Origin: an uncultured Moheibacter sp. | Lineage (GTDB): Bacteria; Bacteroidota; Bacteroidia; Flavobacteriales; Weeksellaceae | Assembly: GCA_937875605.1 (NCBI GenBank) | Contig: CALLXZ010000450.1 | Location: 1-5,179 of the forward strand | Direction: 5' to 3' | Length of the DNA stretch: 5,179 nt | Notes under the pieces: generated by a model | Seen by the model: the letters and a program-made list of their open reading frames with translations, nothing else | The model's database searches: none | What the model was told of the DNA's origin: nothing | Made by a program: the position numbers and the translations under genes | In this document: in pieces, positions 1 through 5,179 of the stretch | How the letters are laid out: each line of letters opens with the position of its first letter | How positions within the stretch are numbered: position 1 is the stretch's first letter

Positions 1-1304
1 GCAAATGAATTATTAAAAACCCGAACGGAATCCATCAATTGTTTGACCGGATCATTATATGCGTATATCGTATCTCCGGTAATTTGCTGTTCGCCTGACC
101 ACATGATGGGATTGCGGAAAAATTTCATCAATCCGATTGTTTCGTTGTAAAATATAGAATCCGATTTTCCTTGAGCATTGCTTTTAAAATAGCGGGCATT
201 AAAGTAAGCTTTCAATACTTTAGTAGAATCCTTTCGCTGAATCGCCATAATCGTATCGGCATGAAAATACAAAGAATCGGTCGCAAAGGCTTTAACGGCA
301 TAGGCATTTCCGGTTACAAATGCTGAATCTAGTTCTCGGTGTGCTTCACCGTATTCGCCTCTGATGAATCGTTGTTCTTCTGGATCGTCTATTAAAACAT
401 CTCCTTTTGCCCACCCAAATCCTGTTTTATCGTTAAAATACATTTCGTCACCATGCAACTCTTTACCATCTCTATATACAGTTGAACGCTTTTTGAGAAA
501 GGCCTCTCCGGTTCGTTTATTAAATGTTCCACCTCCGGTTGGCATCAAAATATAATTACGTGGATTTTTCCGATCCGTAATGGTCGTTCTGCCAATGAAA
601 TCAGTGATATCCGTTGCCTGATTCATGATCATTTTATCTGAATTAATTCTATAATCCGGCGTTTCAATGGTTGTATTCCGATCGAAATCTATGGTTTTGG
701 TATTGGCATTATACCTTAAAATCTGCGTATGCGTTACGGTTCCGTCTTTTCCTCTGATGATCGCACCTTGATCGGTAAACGCTTCTCCCGTTTTACGGTT
801 GTAAATCATATAAGGTGTTTCGACACGTTGACTCGGGTCAATCATTACCACGTTTCCGGATGCGATGGCGATGTCGGTTTCCCGATTGTATTCAACATAA
901 TCCGCAAATAATTCCGAGTTTTTATCTTTTAAATGGACACGGTCAAAAGCTTTGGCTATTTTAGTATTTCCATCGTATTCCAAACTATCAGAAGTCATGG
1001 AAACGGTATCGTTGATCATCCGCACATTTGACCAGGCACGGAAATAATTTTCTTTTTGATAATAAACGGCGCTGTCACTGTACAAACGAGTTCCATCATG
1101 TTCAAATCCCACTTTTCCCCAAGCAAAATGATTGCCTTCAAAACGTTCGGGTGTTTTTTTCATGACATCCGAATGAAGGTGTTTGATTTTTTTGGGCGGC
1201 TCTTTTTTATCTGCTGGTTTTACCTGACCGAACACAAAAATGCCCGATAAAAAGATAATTAATACGGATAATAATTTCAAACGCTTATTGATTTCTCCTG
1301 CCAT
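1..1304 (-). CDS. OstA/LptA-like envelope protein (3' end outside window)
   Basis: Translating the minus strand from the ATG at 1304-1302 gives 434 codons without a stop up to the window edge, so the C-terminus is missing. The protein begins with a signal peptide (basic INKR, a hydrophobic stretch at about residues 9-25, ending FVFGQ at 27), followed by a Lys/Pro-rich linker (about 28-42). The rest is made of repeated strand-turn-strand units typical of the OstA fold, such as [39 protein letters not shown] and [20 protein letters not shown]. Family knowledge: LptA and the N-terminal part of LptD form a periplasmic beta-jellyroll bridge carrying lipopolysaccharide to the outer membrane. Flavobacteria have longer OstA-like versions, so a role in LPS transport is inferred, not shown. 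The start overlaps the end of fur by 20 bases, suggesting translational coupling. A TTG at codon 9, preceded by GGAG 13 bases upstream, is an alternative start that would keep the hydrophobic core of the signal peptide. Confidence 0.85.
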   Translation of the reverse strand, partial: MAGEINKRLKLLSVLIIFLSGIFVFGQVKPADKKEPPKKIKHLHSDVMKKTPERFEGNHFAWGKVGFEHDGTRLYSDSAVYYQKENYFRAWSNVRMINDTVSMTSDSLEYDGNTKIAKAFDRVHLKDKNSELFADYVEYNRETDIAIASGNVVMIDPSQRVETPYMIYNRKTGEAFTDQGAIIRGKDGTVTHTQILRYNANTKTIDFDRNTTIETPDYRINSDKMIMNQATDITDFIGRTTITDRKNPRNYILMPTGGGTFNKRTGEAFLKKRSTVYRDGKELHGDEMYFNDKTGFGWAKGDVLIDDPEEQRFIRGEYGEAHRELDSAFVTGNAYAVKAFATDSLYFHADTIMAIQRKDSTKVLKAYFNARYFKSNAQGKSDSIFYNETIGLMKFFRNPIMWSGEQQITGDTIYAYNDPVKQLMDSVRVFNNSF

Positions 1305-1734
1305 AAAAATAAAGGGAATGGCTGTCAACTTTTATGCCGAATACTTCTTCGATGGTTGCCTTAATCGTCTGGATGCGTGGATCACAGAATTCGATGACTT
1401 CACCTGTATCTGAAAGGATGATATGGTCATGCTGTTTGTCAAAATACGATTTCTCATAATGCGCCTGTTGATCTCCAAACTGGTGTTTGCGTACCAATTT
1501 AGCATCCAATAAAAGTTCAATCGTATTGTAAAGCGTTGCGCGGCTTACACGGTACTTTTTATCTTTCATCATGATATAAAGACGGTCAATGTCAAAATGC
1601 TCATCGGTCGAATAAATTTCTTCCAAAATGGCATAGCGCTCAGGTGTTTTCCGATGTCCCTGTTCCTCCAAAAAATTGGTAAAAACCTGTCGGACGATTT
1701 CGTAATTCTTTTGTTTTACAGCATCCATAATCAT
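1285..1734 (-). CDS. fur: Fur-family metal-responsive transcriptional repressor
   Basis: This 149-residue protein has the normal length and layout of Fur. A winged-helix DNA-binding domain covers about residues 15-95, with the recognition helix in [15 protein letters not shown] (62-76). A dimerisation and metal-binding domain follows, with the signature HDHII at 102-106 and EVIEF at 112-116. Likely metal ligands by alignment with E. coli Fur are H46, E94, H102, H104 and H139. The family represses iron uptake and related genes when loaded with Fe(II); Zur or PerR specificity cannot be excluded from the sequence. The structural-zinc cysteines are absent: the usual CxxC after HDH is replaced by L107 and T110, and the only cysteine is C117. 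Two start codons are possible, at 1734 or at 1728 (giving MDAV); from memory of flavobacterial homologues the second is at least as likely. The gene probably shares a transcript with the downstream OstA-like gene. Confidence 0.92.
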   Translation of the reverse strand: MIMDAVKQKNYEIVRQVFTNFLEEQGHRKTPERYAILEEIYSTDEHFDIDRLYIMMKDKKYRVSRATLYNTIELLLDAKLVRKHQFGDQQAHYEKSYFDKQHDHIILSDTGEVIEFCDPRIQTIKATIEEVFGIKVDSHSLYFYGRRNQ

Positions 1735-1750
1735 TTCTGCAAAGTTTCGG

Positions 1751-1758
1751 TAAAGATA
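1751..1758 (-). promoter_or_regulatory. Probable -7 promoter element of fur
   Basis: On the minus strand these bases read TATCTTTA, seven of eight matching the Bacteroidota -7 consensus TAnnTTTG. The element lies 16 bases ahead of the ATG at 1734, which would give a very short leader of roughly 10-17 bases. No convincing TTG -33 element is found at the expected distance; the region upstream is plain AT-rich sequence. Confidence 0.4.
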
Positions 1759-1842
1759 GTTTTTAATTTAGAGATTTGAAAATTTAGAAGTGGAACACCT
1801 TTCATTCATCCAATTAAAAAAGCATTATTATAACTTTAAATC

Positions 1843-1871
1843 TTGGATTGTTTTTATTTATCGTATTTTTG
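1843..1871 (+). promoter_or_regulatory. Bacteroidota-type promoter for the helicase transcript
   Basis: TTG at 1843-1845 is separated by 18 bases from TATTTTTG at 1864-1871, a perfect match to TAnnTTTG at a spacing usual for Bacteroidota sigma factor promoters. The predicted start of transcription is near 1876-1878. No equally good promoter was found between here and the helicase start at 2059, so the helicase mRNA would have a leader of about 180 bases. The activity is inferred from sequence only. Confidence 0.6.
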
Positions 1872-1875
1872 TGCC

Positions 1876-2058
1876 GGATTATCCGACTCAGATTAGAGAA
1901 ATCTATTATGAAATCTTCCAAAGCAGGGCTTTTCTTACCACAAGAAGCTACAATAGAATGATCGGTTACATCCTGCAAGCCCAACTATTTTTTTTAGAAA
2001 AACCGTAGAGTTTTCATTGTGTCAAATGAAGAATTCTATTTAATTATGAACGTATTAT
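1876..2058 (+). promoter_or_regulatory. Long structured 5' leader of the DEAD-box helicase gene
   Basis: If transcription starts at the promoter ending at 1871, this is an untranslated leader of about 180 bases. It holds several possible stems: CGGA/TCCG (1875-1878 with 1882-1885), AGATT/AATCT (1890-1894 with 1900-1904), and GCTT..CTT with AAGAAGC (1928-1936 with 1942-1948, two-base bulge). Two long-range pairings are also possible, GGGCTT 1926-1931 with AAGCCC 1977-1982 and GCAGG 1923-1927 with CCTGC 1972-1976. These share bases, so not all can form at once. Helicase genes of this family are often controlled through leader structure or by cold, but nothing here proves that. It matches no riboswitch class that I recognise. 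Confidence 0.35.
1908..1961 (+). CDS. Possible 17-residue leader peptide ORF upstream of the helicase
   Basis: An ATG at 1908 opens a frame of 17 codons, reading MKSSKAGLFLPQEATIE, that ends at TGA 1959-1961. It lies about 30 bases after the predicted transcription start and just after the AGATT/AATCT hairpin. It covers the left arms of the competing long-range stems, so its translation could influence folding of the leader. There is no clear Shine-Dalgarno sequence, which is normal for this phylum. The peptide resembles nothing I recognise, and so short a frame may be chance. Confidence 0.2.
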   Translation: MKSSKAGLFLPQEATIE

Positions 2059-3306
2059 ATGACAAATTTTAAAGACTTAAACCTCATTCAACCTATACAA
2101 AAAGCATTGGACGAATTAGGATATGAAACGCCTACACCCATTCAGCAACAAGCCATTCCTTCGGGATTAGAAGGAAAAGATATTTTGGGTTGTGCTCAGA
2201 CAGGAACCGGAAAAACGGCGGCTTTCACCATTCCGATTCTTCAATTACTTGCGCAACGTAAGAATCAGAATTCGCATAAAAATATCAAAGCACTTATCGT
2301 TACTCCTACGCGTGAATTGGCGATTCAAATCCATGACAGCATTGCCGATTACGGAAAGTTTCTTCCTCTTAAACATGCCGTTATTTTTGGAGGTGTTAAC
2401 CAAAATCCGCAGGTCAGCCGTTTGCGAAACGGGGTTGATATTTTGGTTGCGACACCCGGACGATTATTGGATTTGTGTAACCAGAAAATCATTTCGTTAA
2501 AAGACATTGAAATTTTTGTTTTGGACGAAGCCGATCGTATGCTGGACATGGGATTTATCCATGATATTAAAAAATTATTGAAAATTCTACCGGAAAAAAA
2601 ACAGTCTTTGTTTTTCTCGGCAACGATGCCTAAACCCATTCAGGAATTAGCAAACAGCATTCTTAATCATCCAGTAAAAGTGGAGGTGACACCTGAATCT
2701 ACTACGGCTGAAACCATTCAGCAAGAGATTTATTATGTGGACAAAGACAATAAGATTCCATTGTTACACGAATTAATTAAAAATCAAATCAAAGAAAGCG
2801 TTTTGGTTTTTACACGAACCAAGCACGGAGCCGATAAATTGGTCAAAGCTTTGGCTAAATTAGGTCTTTCGGGAGCGGCGATTCATGGCAACAAATCCCA
2901 AAATGCACGACAAAATGCGCTGAATAATTTCAAAGATAAAAAGATTCAGGTGCTTGTTGCAACCGACATTGCTGCAAGAGGAATTGACATCGATTTGTTA
3001 AAATATGTGGTGAATTTTGAAGTGCCCAACATTCCGGAAACCTACGTTCACCGTATCGGACGAGGCGGACGTGCAGGTGCGGAAGGAATTGCCATTACAC
3101 TTTGTGATATTGACGAAAAAGAATATGTACGTGATATTCAGAAAATCATCGGTTTAAAAATTCCGGAGGCAAAACAGAATCCGTATCCGATGAAAAATTT
3201 CGAATTATCCCCACCGAAACAAAAACAACCAAGACCGCAACGAAGATTTAAAACAAATACTGAAAACCAAAGCAAACCAAAACCTTCCCGTTTTAAAAGA
3301 AGGTAG
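2059..3306 (+). CDS. rhlE: DEAD-box ATP-dependent RNA helicase, RhlE type
   Basis: The complete 415-residue protein unwinds short RNA duplexes using ATP; RhlE-group members act in ribosome assembly, RNA turnover and cold adaptation. All core motifs are visible: Q motif with F4 and PTPIQQQ (25-31), motif I AQTGTGKT (46-53), Ia PTRELAIQ (83-90), Ib TPGR (132-135), II DEAD (156-159), III SAT (187-189), IV VLVFTRTK (248-255), V ATDIAARGIDI (301-311) and VI HRIGRGGRAG (331-340). Motif VI has glycine at 336 where bacterial members mostly have threonine. After the second RecA domain comes a basic, Pro/Lys/Arg-rich tail (about 365-415) that probably binds RNA loosely. The ATG at 2059 is the only possible start, since a TGA stands in frame at 2047. 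Assignment to RhlE rather than a sister subfamily rests on the N-terminal sequence and the short tail, and is likely but not certain. The gene stands alone on its strand, with a long leader before it and no clear hairpin terminator after it. Confidence 0.95.
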   Translation: MTNFKDLNLIQPIQKALDELGYETPTPIQQQAIPSGLEGKDILGCAQTGTGKTAAFTIPILQLLAQRKNQNSHKNIKALIVTPTRELAIQIHDSIADYGKFLPLKHAVIFGGVNQNPQVSRLRNGVDILVATPGRLLDLCNQKIISLKDIEIFVLDEADRMLDMGFIHDIKKLLKILPEKKQSLFFSATMPKPIQELANSILNHPVKVEVTPESTTAETIQQEIYYVDKDNKIPLLHELIKNQIKESVLVFTRTKHGADKLVKALAKLGLSGAAIHGNKSQNARQNALNNFKDKKIQVLVATDIAARGIDIDLLKYVVNFEVPNIPETYVHRIGRGGRAGAEGIAITLCDIDEKEYVRDIQKIIGLKIPEAKQNPYPMKNFELSPPKQKQPRPQRRFKTNTENQSKPKPSRFKRR

Positions 3307-3346
3307 TTAGTCGATTTGAATTTTAGAGTTTAGAGAAAAGCTACGT

Positions 3347-3523
3347 TTAAGCATCGTTGTTTAGATAGTTGAAATCTACCGGAAATTTGAAGCCACTTTT
3401 AATGTTTAATTTTTGTTTGATGTTCTTTCTATGGGTTTTGATGGTTCAAATACTTCTATGCAAAACATCAGCAATGGCTTGGTTTGTATAACCTCTTTTG
3501 ATGTCGCTGTTTGTCAAATTAAA
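3347..3523 (-). pseudogene. Remnant of a LuxR/NarL-type DNA-binding domain
   Basis: One minus-strand frame reads FNLTNSDIKRGYTNQAIADV, then LHRSI, a TGA stop at 3448-3446, then TIKTHRKNIKQKLNIKS and about 15 further residues to a TAA at 3349-3347. The GYTNQAIA and TIKTHRKNI blocks (3395-3493) match the helix-turn-helix of LuxR/NarL-family regulators, where SxRTVKTHRKNI is typical. The TGA stands where an arginine codon CGA would fit, a single C-to-T change. The segment before GYTN is about six residues shorter than usual (LT to G is normally about 14 residues, here 8), suggesting an 18-base deletion. Upstream the same frame is closed by a TGA at 3580-3578, while a neighbouring frame may continue the ancestral gene, implying a frameshift. 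The parent may have been a response regulator or a membrane-anchored LuxR protein. It is not expected to give a working protein. Confidence 0.65.
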
Positions 3524-3767
3524 ACTATAATCAACACTTCTGATTTGGATTGTTGCGTAAAGTCTGTTTCGCTTATGTCAAAACTTTCTCCGTTGTAGAC
3601 TTTTTTGATGATTTTTATATGAGAGCATAGACACCATTTAGTTACAGCGGATCTCCGAAATAAAATACTAGCAAAGAACAATATAAAAAGTAGAAAAAAT
3701 CCCACATCATAGAATTGAGTTCAATCAAATATTACAAAGAAACTTAAAGACCCTGCCATATCCATTC

Positions 3768-3793
3768 AAAAATACCCACAAGTAGGTATTTTT
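3768..3793. repeat. 9-bp inverted repeat upstream of the secreted-protein gene, operator-like
   Basis: AAAAATACC at 3768-3776 and GGTATTTTT at 3785-3793 are perfect inverted copies around an eight-base loop. The centre lies about 44 bases ahead of the predicted transcription start of the gene at 3845, a usual position for an activator site. A T-run follows, so a bidirectional weak terminator is the alternative reading. The stem has only three G-C-type pairs (ACC/GGT region) and no active gene ends nearby, which makes an operator the better guess. Confidence 0.5.
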
Positions 3794-3811
3794 TCAAACA
3801 AATATTAAAAA

Positions 3812-3819
3812 TACTTTTG
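3812..3819 (+). promoter_or_regulatory. -7 promoter element of the gene at 3845
   Basis: TACTTTTG is a perfect match to the Bacteroidota -7 consensus TAnnTTTG. The start of transcription would be near 3825, leaving a leader of about 20 bases. The -33 region (about 3789-3795) is TTTTTTC rather than TTG, so the promoter may depend on an activator, which agrees with the inverted repeat placed just upstream. Confidence 0.55.
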
Positions 3820-3844
3820 AACCTCAAATATCAACTACAAAAAC

Positions 3845-4504
3845 ATGAAAAAATTCTTTATTTTCTTAATTCTTGGAACTCTCCAGACTTACGCTCAAAA
3901 AGTTACAGTAACCACTTCTGAAAGTGACGCAAAAATCGTTGTAAATGGACAATTGGTTTCTTCAGGGTCTTATGTACTCAAAACGGACAAAAACGAGTGT
4001 TACAATGTCAGAGCGCAGAAAGTAGGTTTCCTGAAATATGAAGCAACCGTATGCGGTAAAAAAGCAGGTCCGGAACCTCCTAAAACCTTATTTTTTGACA
4101 TGAAAGTAGATGATTCTGAAGAGGCATCTATTAAAACAGATCAGGCAAATATCGATTTTGAAATTCAGGTAAATCCTGATTTATCTCCAGGTGATGCATG
4201 GAAACTGACAACCCAAATCGTTACAGACCATTTTGACGCTATCGAGGTAAGTGATAAGGAAACATCCTATCTGCGGACTGCATGGAGTGTACAATCATTT
4301 GAACAAAATACCATCCGCACACGGCTGATCATTAAACTATCTAAATCAAACCCCTTGACTTTTAAAGTGAAATTAAACAGTGAATATTCAGGACATAATG
4401 GAACCAGTGTAAAAGCTGACGAACAATTCAGAGAGTGGGACAGGATACTTAGAAAATACGGAAATGTAATAAGTGATTTTTCGACCCGGTTGACAAAGAA
4501 ATAG
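3845..4504 (+). CDS. Exported protein of unknown function with PEGA-like N-terminal domain
   Basis: The 219-residue protein starts with a clear signal peptide (KK, hydrophobic 4-13, cleavage probably near YAQ 16-18). Residues about 19-71 resemble a PEGA-type beta domain: VTVTTSESDAKIVVNGQ, then GSYVLKTDKNECYNVRAQ and VGFLKYEATVCG. PEGA domains are small surface or periplasmic beta modules, often followed by other domains. C52 and C70 could form a disulfide bond outside the cytoplasm. A second region (about 100-215) has alternating strands and helices, with AWKLTTQIV, SYLRTAWSVQSF, IRTRLIIKLS and EQFREWDRILRKYG as the most family-like blocks; I cannot name that domain. No lipobox cysteine follows the signal peptide, so it is probably soluble in the periplasm or secreted. 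It is preceded by its own promoter and lies 48 bases ahead of another exported-protein gene, likely in one transcript. Confidence 0.85.
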   Translation: MKKFFIFLILGTLQTYAQKVTVTTSESDAKIVVNGQLVSSGSYVLKTDKNECYNVRAQKVGFLKYEATVCGKKAGPEPPKTLFFDMKVDDSEEASIKTDQANIDFEIQVNPDLSPGDAWKLTTQIVTDHFDAIEVSDKETSYLRTAWSVQSFEQNTIRTRLIIKLSKSNPLTFKVKLNSEYSGHNGTSVKADEQFREWDRILRKYGNVISDFSTRLTKK

Positions 4505-4552
4505 ACCGGACTTTAAGCAAAATTGATCTTCAATTCTCCAAATAAAAGTATT

Positions 4553-5179
4553 ATGAAATATTGTTTATTACTCATCATCGCATTATCGGGCACAAATAAT
4601 TTTGCCCAACTACAACCCTTTACCGATCCTGAATTCGGAAGATTTGAACCTAAATTTCTGCATCAGGATTATTTGATTGGCAATAACTACACCGAAAGCG
4701 GCGAGTTTAACGGAATCTACAAACTGAACCTTTCTAATGGTGAAACCACTCCGTTTTCTTTCGGGGAACAGGGAAGTTTTGTTATGCCATCTACTGATAA
4801 TCGGAATACTCATCAGGATAACATATACGTAAGCTCATATCCAGGACTGGGTTTCCGTAAAATGAGTTTGAGTGAAAACTATGTTTATGATTATTTGACA
4901 GTAGATGGTTACTCCATCAACGGAACTATTTTTAAGGATAGAATTTATTTCAATTTCTATCTGAATGCAACATATTATTACGATTTATTGGCAGGGGAAC
5001 TCGTTCTTCTCAGTGACCATCCGACAGGAGGCATATTATTTCACAACATGCTTGCTATAAACAATAACATGCTTGCTATCAGAAATTTAACACATACAGA
5101 AGAAAGCCAGCAAGGTTCCCGATTGCTTAAATTTGATTCAAGCTATGAGGTAGTAGATTATATTGAAAATACTTTAAAC
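4553..5179 (+). CDS. Exported protein, possibly beta-propeller-like (3' end outside window)
   Basis: From the ATG at 4553 the frame stays open for 209 codons to the window edge. Residues 1-19 form a signal peptide (MKYCLLLIIALSGTNNFAQ). The mature part is rich in aromatic residues and short strands, with repeated units such as FLHQDYLIGNNYTESGEFNG, GIYKLNLSNGETTPF, DNIYVSSYPGLG and FKDRIYFNFYLNATYYYDL. This pattern (retrieve a value, show it as Y-x-L-x-x-G-x) is what one sees in beta-propeller-like secreted proteins of Bacteroidota, many of which carry a C-terminal type IX secretion signal; that end is outside the window, so both ideas are inference. The short 48-base gap to the gene before it and the lack of a promoter in the gap suggest co-transcription. 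A 21-base-period repeat lies near codons 165-176. Confidence 0.8.
   Translation, partial: MKYCLLLIIALSGTNNFAQLQPFTDPEFGRFEPKFLHQDYLIGNNYTESGEFNGIYKLNLSNGETTPFSFGEQGSFVMPSTDNRNTHQDNIYVSSYPGLGFRKMSLSENYVYDYLTVDGYSINGTIFKDRIYFNFYLNATYYYDLLAGELVLLSDHPTGGILFHNMLAINNNMLAIRNLTHTEESQQGSRLLKFDSSYEVVDYIENTLN
5045..5079 (+). repeat. Short in-frame tandem repeat inside the exported-protein gene
   Basis: The 14 bases AACATGCTTGCTAT occur at 5045-5058 and again at 5066-5079, a period of 21 bases. In the protein this gives NMLAI twice with a seven-residue period (NMLAINN then NMLAIR). The exact identity at DNA level points to a recent small duplication. Confidence 0.7.

Larger units (their letters stand above)
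1735..2058. other. Divergent intergenic region between fur and the DEAD-box helicase gene
   Basis: These 324 bases hold no convincing protein gene. A 72-codon reading frame at 1790-2008 has no family features and covers the promoter, so it is not taken as a gene. The left part is AT-rich and carries the fur promoter. The right part carries the helicase promoter at 1843-1871 and a leader of about 180 bases with small hairpins and a 17-codon frame. The stretch 1761-1790 contains TTTAGA-type low-complexity sequence, related to one found just after the helicase gene. Confidence 0.7.
3307..3844. other. Intergenic region of 538 bases with gene remnants and a promoter
   Basis: No intact gene was found. 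The first 40 bases contain TTTAGA-like low-complexity sequence and no strong terminator for the helicase gene. From 3347 to about 3523 the minus strand carries the remains of a LuxR-type helix-turn-helix. From 3514 to 3705 the minus strand has a 63-codon frame in a different phase. It begins with a hydrophobic stretch (MGFFLLFILFFASILFRR) and contains KKVYNGESFDISETDF, which may be an upstream part of the same decayed gene. The right end, 3768-3819, holds an inverted repeat and a promoter element for the next gene. Confidence 0.7.

Noticed and set aside
1727..1735. ATAATCATT, a piece of the classical Fur box, at the fur start codon (possible autoregulation)
   Set aside because: Only nine bases agree, there is no second half-site, and the bases are also fixed by the codons for Met-Ile-Met.
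1790..2008. 72-codon plus-strand frame between fur and the helicase gene
   Set aside because: It spans the best promoter of the region, has no domain features or signal peptide and no plausible relatives that I recognise.
2349..2639. 96-codon minus-strand frame inside the helicase gene
   Set aside because: It lies wholly within a gene with all DEAD-box motifs; a shadow frame.
3413..3598. 61-codon plus-strand frame
   Set aside because: It is the reverse side of the LuxR-type remnant and has no features of its own.
3514..3705. 63-codon minus-strand frame with a hydrophobic start, as a small membrane protein
   Set aside because: Its second half reads like part of a decayed regulator, it ends where the regulator frame begins, and no promoter was seen; kept only as part of the remnant region.
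3768..3794. Intrinsic terminator for the helicase or the regulator remnant
   Set aside because: It lies more than 450 bases after the helicase stop and upstream of the remnant's start, and its position relative to the next promoter fits an operator better; not fully excluded.
4610..4813. 67-codon minus-strand frame inside the last gene
   Set aside because: The plus strand gives a signal peptide and a long open frame here; the minus frame has no support.

Overview
The window looks like the chromosome of a flavobacterium-type Bacteroidota (class Flavobacteriia). The reasons are: moderately AT-rich DNA, genes without clear Shine-Dalgarno sites, promoter elements of the Bacteroidota form (TTG ... 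TAnnTTTG), a Fur protein of the flavobacterial type, an OstA-like periplasmic protein, and short secreted proteins ending their signal peptides in AQ or GQ. The genus cannot be fixed from the sequence alone.

Layout. (1) Positions 1-1304, minus strand: the first 434 codons of an OstA/LptA-like lipopolysaccharide-transport family protein that runs off the left edge. (2) 1285-1734, minus strand: a Fur-family metal-dependent repressor whose end overlaps the start of the OstA-like gene by 20 bases, so the two are probably one transcript. (3) 1735-2058: a 324-base divergent intergenic region. It holds a fur promoter, and in the other direction a good Bacteroidota promoter about 190 bases ahead of the helicase gene, which implies a long, structured leader with a 17-codon mini-ORF. 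(4) 2059-3306, plus strand: a complete RhlE-type DEAD-box RNA helicase with a short basic tail. (5) 3307-3844: a 538-base gap without an intact gene. On its minus strand it contains the decayed DNA-binding end of a LuxR/NarL-type regulator, with an in-frame TGA and a shortened domain. At its right end lie a 9-bp inverted repeat and a strong -7 promoter element. (6) 3845-4504, plus strand: a secreted protein of unknown function with a PEGA-like N-terminal domain. (7) 4553-5179, plus strand: the start of another exported protein that runs off the right edge, probably co-transcribed with (6).

How the parts fit: the left half is housekeeping (envelope biogenesis, metal homeostasis, RNA remodelling). 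The right half is accessory, with a regulator remnant next to a probable two-gene unit of exported proteins whose promoter carries an operator-like palindrome. No mobile element, CRISPR array, tRNA or rRNA was seen. The points most worth following are the helicase leader, the regulator remnant and the palindrome.
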